DNA of 7,030 nucleotides from Flavobacteriales bacterium (lineage in GTDB: Bacteria > Bacteroidota > Bacteroidia > Flavobacteriales_D > Sanyastnellaceae), in contig DQKQ01000193.1 in NCBI GenBank assembly GCA_015660615.1, positions 1 through 7,030 on the forward strand. Direction: 5' to 3'. The notes under the pieces are model-generated. The model had not been told where the DNA came from and did not search any database. It was given only the letters and a program-made list of their open reading frames with translations. Shown here piece by piece: positions 1 to 6,564 of the stretch; the first letter of the stretch is position 1; each line of letters starts with the position of its first letter. Made by a program: the position numbers and the translations under genes.

Positions 1-1
1 A

Positions 2-787
2 AGCTTAGCATTATTAATTGTTGCTCTAATCGGTGGATTAGCTTTAGAGATCTTGGGTGATCGAGCGATGAACAACTTATCCATAATCCTTGCTTTTGGA
101 GGGGCATTCATCATGGGGTTGATATTCCTACACCTTGTACCCGAGGCGTTCTCATACAGTTCTATTGCAGGTACATTCGTTCTTATAGGCTTTTTATTAC
201 AAATTTTACTCGAATACCTTTCTAAAGGTTTAGAACACGGACACGTTCATTTGAACGATTCATCTAACCACCAGACCTCTACAGTAATGCCTTGGGCTGC
301 TATTGTGAGTTTATGTATCCATGCATTATTAGAATCTATGCCACTAGCTGAAGGTGCTTCAGCTGTTGATGTTGCTCATCAGGTTAGATCGATGGGCAGT
401 TTGCACGTTCATGTCCATGCTGACACAGCTATAGGCTCTGCATTGTTTATGGGGTTAGCCCTCCATAAACTACCGGTAGCTCTAGTGTTAATGGGGCTTA
501 TTAAGTCTACTGGTGCGACTAAGGTATCGAGGTGGTGTTTACTTACTCTATTCGGGATAATGCCCGGATTAGGCATGTACTTGTATGATACAATAATTCA
601 CTCTGGAGTTTCTATTCCTGGTGGAGTAAGTACTTTTATGTCAGCGACTCACGGGTTAGTAATTGGTATCCTTTTACACGTATCAACAACAGTCATATTT
701 GAAAGCGGGGAGGGGCATGCCTTTAATTACAAGAAACTAATAGCAACTCTATTGGGACTCTCAATCGCTTATGTCACTCTTGGTTAA
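2..787 (+). CDS. ZIP-family divalent metal transporter (5' end cut by window edge)
   Basis: Inner-membrane permease of the ZIP (zinc/iron-regulated transporter-like) family, expected to import Zn2+ or related divalent metals. The frame is open to the left edge: codons from base 2 read SLALLIVALIGG, a hydrophobic first helix, so the TTG at 53 is probably not the true start and only a few N-terminal residues are missing. In the 261 visible residues, the second helix carries FLHLVPEAF (about 42-50). A His-rich loop EHGHVHLNDSSNH (78-90) follows. The metal-binding helices carry IHALLESMP (106-114) and LHKLPVALVLMGL (154-166), and a late helix carries HGLVIGILLHVSTTVIFE (217-234). A second His cluster, LHVHVHAD (134-141), lies between the two core metal-site helices. 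The gene converges on the lyase gene. Family assignment is firm; the exact metal is inferred and could be Zn, Fe or Mn. Confidence 0.9.
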   Translation, partial: SLALLIVALIGGLALEILGDRAMNNLSIILAFGGAFIMGLIFLHLVPEAFSYSSIAGTFVLIGFLLQILLEYLSKGLEHGHVHLNDSSNHQTSTVMPWAAIVSLCIHALLESMPLAEGASAVDVAHQVRSMGSLHVHVHADTAIGSALFMGLALHKLPVALVLMGLIKSTGATKVSRWCLLTLFGIMPGLGMYLYDTIIHSGVSIPGGVSTFMSATHGLVIGILLHVSTTVIFESGEGHAFNYKKLIATLLGLSIAYVTLG

Positions 788-943
788 AACGAGATAAAAA
801 ATGTAACTTTTTACTTCTTGTACTCGTATAGATGATTATGAGAAATTACAGAATATTTATTTCAGAGTTTCAAATAGAAACTATAGCACTATCTACAAGT
901 TTATATAGCATTGATGTATTTAATCACTGCTTAAATTAAATTT

Positions 944-1813
944 CTACTCGAAAATAGAAGCCGCAAGACTTTGTGATTGACTCCAAGCTCTCTCATTTTT
1001 CACACTCCACAGACCTTTCGAAGTAAACAACTCAATCATTTTTTCAGTTGGGGCGTTACCCACTAGGTCATCTTGAGCCATAGGACATCCACCTATTCCT
1101 CGAATAGCTCCATCAAATCGACGGCAACCACCATTAAGTGCAGCCTCGATTTTTTTTAATCCTTCAGTAGCATGAAGATGCAAGTGAGCACCGAACTCCA
1201 CATCGGGCAATTCAGATATAACTTCCTTAAAAGCTATTTCCACTATTTCTTCACTCGCTGTACCCACGGTATCACTTAAAGCGATAACTCCCACTCCGAG
1301 ATCTCTATGAAGTTTCGTTGAAAATTTGGCCAACATATCTTCATGCCAAGAGTCACCATATGGATTTCCAAATCCCATACTTAGATAGACGACAAGCCTT
1401 TTGTCATTGTTTTGACAAATAGATTGTATTTTCTCAAGCCTATAAAAGGCTTCATCAATACTCGCGCCAGTATTCCTTTGCTGAAAGGACTCTGATAATG
1501 ACAATGGGAAACCTAAGTCATTAACCGTTTTAAATGCACTTGCTTGCTTTGCCCCACGTTCGTTAGCTACTATCACAAGCGCCCTAGTTCCTGGCTTAGG
1601 TAAAACAGCTTCATCTTCTAAAACAGAAAGCACCTTGTCTGTATTCGCCATTGAAGGAACAGCTCTAGGAGATACAAATGATCCTAAATCTAATGTATCG
1701 AAGCCCACATCTAATAGAGCACGATAATATGTGATCTTATCTTCTGTAGATATTTTGTGAGGCCAACCTTGTAATGCATCTCTTGGGCATTCAACCAAAT
1801 GAACTCTATCCAT
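944..1813 (-). CDS. HMG-CoA lyase family protein (hydroxymethylglutaryl-CoA lyase-like)
   Basis: A 289-residue cytoplasmic TIM-barrel enzyme of the HMGL-like (DRE-TIM metallolyase) family, about the usual length for bacterial HMG-CoA lyases. The classic member cleaves HMG-CoA to acetoacetate and acetyl-CoA in leucine breakdown. Visible motifs are ECPRDALQ (8-15, catalytic Arg11 and metal ligand Asp12), SFVSPRAVP (45-53), LSDTVG (179-184), HLHAT (212-216, metal-binding His pair) and GIGGCPMAQDDLVGN (239-253, with the mobile-loop Cys243 and Asn253). Two positions differ from human HMGCL: Asp42 replaces Glu72 (LDLGSFVSP against IETTSFVSP), and Ala215 replaces the Asp after the HxH pair. I believe Bacteroidota homologues share this pattern, so this may be a subfamily with a related acyl-CoA substrate. 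The ATG at 1813 starts directly on the conserved first beta strand. The gene stands alone on its strand, with divergent and convergent neighbours, so genomic context does not settle the pathway. Confidence 0.88.
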   Translation of the reverse strand: MDRVHLVECPRDALQGWPHKISTEDKITYYRALLDVGFDTLDLGSFVSPRAVPSMANTDKVLSVLEDEAVLPKPGTRALVIVANERGAKQASAFKTVNDLGFPLSLSESFQQRNTGASIDEAFYRLEKIQSICQNNDKRLVVYLSMGFGNPYGDSWHEDMLAKFSTKLHRDLGVGVIALSDTVGTASEEIVEIAFKEVISELPDVEFGAHLHLHATEGLKKIEAALNGGCRRFDGAIRGIGGCPMAQDDLVGNAPTEKMIELFTSKGLWSVKNERAWSQSQSLAASIFE

Positions 1814-1908
1814 GAAACGAAGGTAGAAAGAAGATGTTTTTATTCAGTATAAATGAAACCTTAATCTAAGTAGTTGCGTAAAGTGAGTATCAAACAAAAG
1901 ATTTAACT

Positions 1909-2163
1909 ATGGAACTCAACCTATTCAACCGCCTTCCTCTTAATGAGAAAACCAGCTACATGTGGGATAAAGGAATTTGTTATGCATCTAGAGTAGTAGA
2001 GGATAGATACATTTTATGCATCTTCGAATTAGATGGATTCTTCGTTGAGGCGATATACTCACGCAGAAACAATAGAGTGAATGCAATATTGCCTCTTGCT
2101 CATATCCCCGAGTGGGAAGGTTACGTAGACCAAGTGCTTACTAACTTACTTAAGCTTAACTAA
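1909..2163 (+). CDS. Small conserved hypothetical protein (84 aa)
   Basis: I cannot assign a function. The 84-residue product is soluble-looking, with no signal peptide or membrane helix. It begins MELNLFNRLPLNEKTSYMWDK, followed by two likely beta strands (RYILCIFELDGFFVEAIYS, about 33-51) and a probable C-terminal helix (EGYVDQVLTNLLKL). This pattern, with FNRLPLNEK near the start and DGFFVE in the middle, recalls short uncharacterised proteins common in Bacteroidota; that is from memory and was not searched. Codon use and a clean ATG support a real gene. No purine-rich ribosome site precedes it, as is normal in this phylum. It is divergent from the lyase gene (95 bp between starts) and its last 8 bp overlap the end of comEC on the other strand, so it is probably transcribed alone. 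Confidence 0.72.
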   Translation: MELNLFNRLPLNEKTSYMWDKGICYASRVVEDRYILCIFELDGFFVEAIYSRRNNRVNAILPLAHIPEWEGYVDQVLTNLLKLN

Positions 2164-3589
2164 GAAGATTAAAAGATAAAAATAGTATTGCTGTAGCCGA
2201 TATCAGACGTGATAGCATAAATGGGATGGTATCCTTGAGCAACCACGCCACACCAGATATTGATGCGGCAATAAAGTTACCAACTGAATCAACATTCATT
2301 ACTAAATGAGTTGATTGATCAAACCATTCAAGCGCTTGAATGGATCCCTCTGTTATAAGACCACCGAAATTCAATATTGCATTTCCAACCACGGGATCAA
2401 TTGTTATAGCAAAACTCCCAAGGCCAATTATCGCACCGATAAAAGTCACAATGACACTTGCAATTACATTTAAGGGTAGAAAGAAAATCGGAACTTTTTG
2501 AAAAACCAATGCTAGCCATGCTAAAGTAGCGGTTTGTGCAGCAATGGGGATTCTTAACATCAACCATTTGGGTTTAGATACAACTGATAAAATTCCTGCC
2601 GTAGCTGCAAAACTTAATTGCGTGCCTAATTGTTGCGGTGCATATGGATCTATCCATGCCACAATCCAAGCAGCTACACATAGAGCTTGCCAAGGCAGAA
2701 CCGAATGACTTGCCCATTTCCCCGCAATAGCAACGGTCAGCATAATTCCAGATCTTATTGCTGACCATGGGCTTCCACATGCAATTATAAAAGTCCAAAT
2801 CGCCGCTAATCCAAACCCTGATAAGTATTTAATTTCCCGTCTTCTACTTCTTAAAAACAACAATGGGATAAATCCCACGAGCCCTACATGATAGCCACTT
2901 ACTGCGAGAAGATGAGATAGGCCAGCTCTGGCAAACAAGTCTTTTGCCTTTCTACTTAGAAGACTTTTGTCCCCAGTTGATAAACCTAACATAAATCCCA
3001 AAGCATGCTTCTCAACACCAGCACCCACAAGGTTGTTGATCATAGTCAATCTATAAATTGAAGAAATAGGAATGTCGCTATCTAAACTCATCGATTCAAT
3101 AGGCTTAAATACTCCATTGCACCCCAAACTTTCATAATATGCTTTCACATCGAAGTTTCCTAGTTTCTTATCTTCAAAAGGCTTCCAGATCCCTAATGAA
3201 ATGCTTTCAGTAGATGGAAACTTCATTTCACTAGGCCAAATTATTCCCACTTTACCTATTTCCCTCGTGCTAGCATAACCGTAGATGTTCTTACCGTAAT
3301 TCAAAGGTTGAGGCTTACAGCTTTTTAATGTTAAGACAATAAAATCACCACTTTTATAAGGCACATTAACCACATATGTATTTGCTCTAATAAACCCTAA
3401 AGCAGAGCATGCAATAAAGAAAATGAAACGGTAACTAGTAAATTGCAATGACCATCTAAATCCTATCCAACAGCCAGAGATGATCCAAGTAATTAATATA
3501 AAATTCCATATTTCTAGCTTGCCGATTCCTAAAGATGTGCCTACCCAAAAAGCAATAACATATGGCAAAAGTGGCGCATGAGTTCTCAT
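2156..3589 (-). CDS. comEC: ComEC/Rec2-family competence protein, short form without a metallo-beta-lactamase domain
   Basis: Polytopic inner-membrane channel protein that carries single-stranded transforming DNA into the cytoplasm. The 477-residue product has two or three N-terminal helices (about 7-70). A compact soluble segment follows (about 75-165), ending in FDVKAYYESLGCNGVF, which fits the OB-like DUF4131 region. The Competence domain then begins with GFMLGLSTGDKSLLS (198-212) and the hallmark GLSHLLAVSGYHVGLVGF (223-240). Further signatures are GSPWSAIRSGIML (272-284) and DPYAPQQLGTQLSFAATAGI (314-333), followed by several more helices to the end. The C-terminal metallo-beta-lactamase domain of Bacillus ComEC is absent. 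From memory, Bacteroidota members usually run about 650-700 residues, so this is short mainly in the N-terminal soluble region; no frameshift is visible. It lies 94 bp downstream of the glycosyltransferase gene and its stop overlaps the convergent small gene. Confidence 0.92.
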   Translation of the reverse strand: MRTHAPLLPYVIAFWVGTSLGIGKLEIWNFILITWIISGCWIGFRWSLQFTSYRFIFFIACSALGFIRANTYVVNVPYKSGDFIVLTLKSCKPQPLNYGKNIYGYASTREIGKVGIIWPSEMKFPSTESISLGIWKPFEDKKLGNFDVKAYYESLGCNGVFKPIESMSLDSDIPISSIYRLTMINNLVGAGVEKHALGFMLGLSTGDKSLLSRKAKDLFARAGLSHLLAVSGYHVGLVGFIPLLFLRSRRREIKYLSGFGLAAIWTFIIACGSPWSAIRSGIMLTVAIAGKWASHSVLPWQALCVAAWIVAWIDPYAPQQLGTQLSFAATAGILSVVSKPKWLMLRIPIAAQTATLAWLALVFQKVPIFFLPLNVIASVIVTFIGAIIGLGSFAITIDPVVGNAILNFGGLITEGSIQALEWFDQSTHLVMNVDSVGNFIAASISGVAWLLKDTIPFMLSRLISATAILFLSFNLLS

Positions 3590-3646
3590 AATGAAGTGCT
3601 AATGAAAGCAACTTCAAACTCTAATTATTGTATGATTTTGTGTTTG

Positions 3647-3669
3647 TACAGCTGTAATTCACGGCTGTA
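3647..3669. promoter_or_regulatory. Palindrome plus repeated GCTGTA upstream of comEC (possible operator or weak hairpin)
   Basis: In the 94-bp gap between the glycosyltransferase stop and the comEC start there is a perfect 10-bp palindrome, TACAGCTGTA (3647-3656), followed by a second GCTGTA at 3664-3669. The outer TACAGC and the second GCTGTA could also form a 6-bp stem with an 11-base loop. No T-run follows on the minus strand, so it is not a convincing terminator. It lies about 60-80 bp before the comEC start, where a regulator could bind. Function is inferred only from position and symmetry. Confidence 0.25.
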
Positions 3670-3683
3670 TAGATATGTCAAAT

Positions 3684-4715
3684 TCACTTGAAATCAGAGC
3701 GAGAAAGCTCACTCATTTTAATTTTTCCTTTCAAGAAATATTGTATTAGAATACTTTTTGAATAGGTACCCACAAGATTGCTTTTTTCAGTATTGCGGTT
3801 GGTTTTTTCAAATTCACGCTTCTTTAAAGTTGAAGGCACCATTGAGAAGAATATTAAATGAGCTTTTACAACTGCTAAGAAAAATGAAATTTCGCCTCTA
3901 AGTAAAAACCTAATCGCAGCTACACCGTCAAGGATCAAGCGTCTGAAAATAAACACAGGAACGCAGCCCTCTTTATTCTTTGCAAGAATTATAAGGTTGT
4001 TTCTGAAGTTTAAATAGACTTTAAAGGGGTTAGATGAAGTGAGTGTTCCACCACCTAAATGTCTGACAGATGCACTTCCACATACACCAACTTTGTACCC
4101 TCTATTTTTGAGACGCCAGCATAAATCAATTTCCTCCATGTGAGCAAACAAATCATCGTCTAAACCTCCAACTTCTTGCCAAACTTTAACATCTATAAAA
4201 AGTGCTGCTCCAGAAGCCCAAAATACTTCTCTATCTGTTCTATACTTGCTATCAGCTTTTTCAAAGTAATCAAACACCCTTCCTGCGCAAAACATAAAGC
4301 CATCTTTATCTATAAATCCCCCAGCAGCACCAGCATACTCATATAAATCAGGGTTTTTATCGTCTAATATAAGAGGGGCAGAAGCCTTCCAATTATTGAC
4401 AGACATAGATTTATTTACTGAAGTCACCCATCCTTTGTTAACTCTTACATCCGAGTTTAGAAGGACGAATCTATCCGAAATAATTTGGGATAAACCTCTA
4501 TTATAACCTCCCGCAAACCCGTAATTTTCATCTAACTCTATCACCTGAACCTCCTTGAAATGCTCATTGAGCCATTCAACAGAATTGTCAGTGGAGCCAT
4601 TATCTATAACGAACACATTATATGAATCCGACTTAGCATATTCAATAACTGACGGGAGGTAGGTTTTGAGATGATGGACACCATTCCAATTTAATATTGC
4701 GACCGAAGTTGTCAT
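3684..4715 (-). CDS. Family 2 glycosyltransferase (rhamnosyltransferase/WbbL-like)
   Basis: A 343-residue GT2-family inverting glycosyltransferase, expected to transfer a nucleotide-activated sugar to a glycan or lipid-linked acceptor at the inner face of the cytoplasmic membrane. The GT-A fold is clear: SVAILNWNGVHHL (4-16), VFVIDNGSTDNSVEWL (34-49) and ENYGFAGGYNRGL (63-75). LLNSDVRV (85-92) holds the metal-binding acidic motif in its NSDV form. SGAALFI (168-174) and the acceptor-side HMEEIDLCWRLKNRGY (192-207), with the likely catalytic acidic pair, complete it. The C-terminal third has hydrophobic stretches (about 252-295) that may anchor it at the membrane, then a basic tail. The ATG overlaps the stop of the upstream GWxTD gene as ATGA, which suggests coupled translation and a shared process. 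The sugar and acceptor cannot be told from sequence; the WbbL-like layout favours surface polysaccharide or O-antigen work. Confidence 0.93.
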   Translation of the reverse strand: MTTSVAILNWNGVHHLKTYLPSVIEYAKSDSYNVFVIDNGSTDNSVEWLNEHFKEVQVIELDENYGFAGGYNRGLSQIISDRFVLLNSDVRVNKGWVTSVNKSMSVNNWKASAPLILDDKNPDLYEYAGAAGGFIDKDGFMFCAGRVFDYFEKADSKYRTDREVFWASGAALFIDVKVWQEVGGLDDDLFAHMEEIDLCWRLKNRGYKVGVCGSASVRHLGGGTLTSSNPFKVYLNFRNNLIILAKNKEGCVPVFIFRRLILDGVAAIRFLLRGEISFFLAVVKAHLIFFSMVPSTLKKREFEKTNRNTEKSNLVGTYSKSILIQYFLKGKIKMSELSRSDFK

Positions 4716-6163
4716 CTGGGATTATAAAACAATTCTTCCGGCTCTTCACGAGAATGAGTATCACGAGGGTTAAGCCTATTTAATTGAGACTCTGTTACTT
4801 TCAATCTATTTTCACGTGATTTTAACACCTCTATCCAGTCATCATTTCTTATTTCTCCAGGCATATCTGAGTGTAGAATCTCAAGACATTCACTTACAAC
4901 GTGTGGCGCAAAAAACAAGAAACGTCGATTTGAAAGACCTACAGTATGGTGATAATGCCATATTTCATATGGATAGTAGTCAGTACCGTAAAGACGTGAA
5001 ACAATAGTGTTAGGCCTGCCATATTTAAGGTAAACATAACCTTGGTCAGTATCTGCGCCATGACCACTTCTGCAACCTCCAAATACGCTATCGACTACCA
5101 TAACCTCATGAGCGTAATTTTCCCATGCTTTTTGCGGGTTATTCGGGTTTCTATTAACCCAAAACTGCTCTAAAAAGCCCTTCATCATATCGATATCATC
5201 AGTTTCCTTAAGCACTCCTAATATAGTATTCTGCTGAGTTGCTGTACCGAGTGGTAAGTGATCCTCGAGATGTCTATAAAGTTTACCTATATCCGTCCAA
5301 TTTGAAGCAAAGTTAAGGAGAGGGACATCCGAAAGTGGGAGAGAGGCGTCAGGTGTCCAGCGTGATACTGGATAGTTAAGACGAGTTATTTCATCCCCAT
5401 TCTTAGTTCTCAGTTCAATAGTCAAAAAACCCCCTTCGAGAGGAGGTACAGCTATATCAACAGGCAGTGTTTCAAAAATGGGAATTACAGCCGCTGCTTT
5501 AAGTCTCAAATATCTCGTATGGTTTAAAGACATTCTACCATCTCCTCCAGTAAATCCAAACGACATTAGAAATAAAGAGTCCTCACCGACAACCTTATCA
5601 ATATTGTACAACTCAACATAGAATCTTGCTTTATCTGCCATTGGTGAGATCCTAGTGTCTACAAGAGGGACCAGGTTCATCCCAGAGCGAGAAATATCAC
5701 TAACCTCACCAGGATTAACTTTTGAGTAAGCTTCTATAAGCATAACGTCAGATATCTCAGGTCTATCACCTAAACTAATGCTAATTTCATCGACATTACT
5801 TTCACCAGCTATTTGGGTTGTAATGGAGTAATTACCATGATCCAATTTAATCCTCTCAAGATGAAAATGTGAGCCTGTATGAGCTATCAATGAATCTGTG
5901 GTGAGTGGACCTTCGAGATTAACCTTCCTAAATGATACTAATTCACTTGAGTTTTCAACTGTAATTACTATTTCTGTGTGTGAGTGCCAAACAGAGTCAA
6001 TAAGCTCTATTTCCATACTAGCTGATGTGATATCAATACAAACATCGATATAACTTGACCCATCGGCGAGTTTATACTTGAGGATGTTAGTCGATAGGGA
6101 GGTTTGGGCTAATACGCCCAAGCATAAAAGCCCCGACATGCACAATAAAATCAATTTCCTCAT
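4712..6163 (-). CDS. Secreted GWxTD-domain protein
   Basis: A 483-residue exported protein of unknown role. I chose the ATG at 6163 because it opens a textbook signal peptide, MRKLILLCMSGLLCLGVLAQ, probably cut after VLA by signal peptidase I; no proper lipobox is seen. The frame runs on to an ATG at 6268, but that start lies inside the tRNA terminator and would add 35 unlikely residues. The first about 270 residues look like beta-rich domains. The conserved C-terminal GWxTD-type region has FWVNRNPNNPQKAW (334-347), then GADTDQGYVYLKYGRPN (369-385) where the family has GWxTDRGxxYxxYGxP, and YPYEIWHYHH (397-406) followed by NRRFLFFAP. The Trp of the name-giving motif is Ala here and the Arg after TD is Gln, though the surrounding pattern is well kept. 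GWxTD proteins are typical of Bacteroidota and related phyla, and their activity is not established to my knowledge. It overlaps the glycosyltransferase gene by 4 bp, hinting at a cell-envelope role. Confidence 0.87.
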   Translation of the reverse strand: MRKLILLCMSGLLCLGVLAQTSLSTNILKYKLADGSSYIDVCIDITSASMEIELIDSVWHSHTEIVITVENSSELVSFRKVNLEGPLTTDSLIAHTGSHFHLERIKLDHGNYSITTQIAGESNVDEISISLGDRPEISDVMLIEAYSKVNPGEVSDISRSGMNLVPLVDTRISPMADKARFYVELYNIDKVVGEDSLFLMSFGFTGGDGRMSLNHTRYLRLKAAAVIPIFETLPVDIAVPPLEGGFLTIELRTKNGDEITRLNYPVSRWTPDASLPLSDVPLLNFASNWTDIGKLYRHLEDHLPLGTATQQNTILGVLKETDDIDMMKGFLEQFWVNRNPNNPQKAWENYAHEVMVVDSVFGGCRSGHGADTDQGYVYLKYGRPNTIVSRLYGTDYYPYEIWHYHHTVGLSNRRFLFFAPHVVSECLEILHSDMPGEIRNDDWIEVLKSRENRLKVTESQLNRLNPRDTHSREEPEELFYNPR

Positions 6164-6245
6164 TTCGTAAAGGTAGGTTTTAGAATTCACTACGCTACAA
6201 TTTAGGCCATTGAATGATTTCTTTTCTGATTTCAGTTTTACGCAC

Positions 6246-6272
6246 AAAAAAACCCATTGCATTAGCAATGGG
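6246..6272 (-). terminator. Intrinsic terminator downstream of tRNA-Ser
   Basis: On the minus strand an 8-bp perfect stem, CCCATTGC / GCAATGGG, with a TAAT loop is followed directly by seven T residues (plus-strand A-run 6246-6252). It lies about 20 bp past the 3' end of the tRNA gene and 82 bp before the GWxTD start, so it should end the tRNA transcript and separate it from the genes downstream. The plus-strand side has only a broken T-run, so it is mainly one-directional. Confidence 0.87.
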
Positions 6273-6292
6273 CTCTTTTATTCTTTTTATTG

Positions 6293-6377
6293 CGGAGGCG
6301 GAGGGATTCGAACCCCCGGTACCTTGCGGTACGCTGGTTTTCAAGACCAGTGCATTCGACCACTCTGCCACACCTCC
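6293..6377 (-). tRNA. tRNA-Ser(UGA)
   Basis: An 85-base serine tRNA that decodes UCA, and by wobble other UCN codons. The acceptor stem pairs GGAGGTG with CGCCTCC, including one T-G pair, followed by the G discriminator typical of serine tRNAs. The anticodon stem CTGGT/ACCAG encloses the loop CTTGAAA, with anticodon TGA at plus-strand 6341-6343. A long variable arm (GTACCGCAAGGTAC) marks it as a class II tRNA. The T loop reads TTCGAAT within a GGGG/CCCT-type stem. The 3' CCA is not encoded (GCAA follows), so it must be added after transcription. A promoter lies 13 bp upstream and a terminator 20 bp downstream, making it a self-contained single-gene unit. Confidence 0.97.
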
Positions 6378-6390
6378 TTAAAACAACGGT

Positions 6391-6399
6391 GCAAAAGTA
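6391..6399 (-). promoter_or_regulatory. Bacteroidota-type -7 element of the tRNA-Ser promoter
   Basis: The minus strand reads TACTTTTGC, an exact fit to the TAnnTTTG -7 consensus known for the vegetative sigma factor of Bacteroidota. It ends 13 bp before the first base of the mature tRNA, so transcription would begin a few bases ahead of it with a very short leader. No clean TTG -33 element sits at the expected distance; the nearest TTTTTG lies closer, about 12 bp away. This is the only convincing promoter I find in the window. Confidence 0.7.
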
Positions 6400-6564
6400 C
6401 ATGCTAGAATTCAAAAACAGTCTAAATACAGCCTAAATATCTTTTTATTTAATTCACTCCTTTTGAATGATAATAGATATTATGTAAACTAACCTGTTAA
6501 CTTATTTGGTAGTATATAGTATTGTGTTGATTCACAAATTAATAGCCCCTATCCTCAAATATTA

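Noticed and set aside
789..827. ACGAG...CTCGT and TAAAAA...TTTTTA inverted matches after the ZIP gene as a terminator
   Set aside because: The inner stem is purely A-T, the arms are asymmetric, and no T-run follows the outer stem.
866..882. 6-bp hairpin AGTTTC/GAAACT between the ZIP and lyase genes
   Set aside because: It is short and A-T rich with no T-tract on either strand, so it is expected by chance at this base composition.
2574..2798. Minus-strand 74-residue frame inside comEC
   Set aside because: It lies fully within comEC in another frame, is Cys-rich and low in plausibility, and has no family resemblance.
4816..5007. Plus-strand 63-residue frame opposite the GWxTD gene
   Set aside because: It is the antisense shadow of the conserved C-terminal domain.
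6164..6268. N-terminal extension of the GWxTD gene to an ATG at 6268
   Set aside because: It would start inside the tRNA terminator hairpin and place 35 non-conserved residues before an obvious signal peptide.
6210..6407. Plus-strand 65-residue frame containing GGGGIRTPGTLRYAGFQDQCIRPLCHTS
   Set aside because: It is the antisense reading of the tRNA-Ser gene and its terminator, a well-known source of false small proteins.
6470..6483. ATAAT/ATTAT hairpin between the TPR gene and the tRNA as a terminator
   Set aside because: The stem is A-T only, with no T-run after it on the minus strand.
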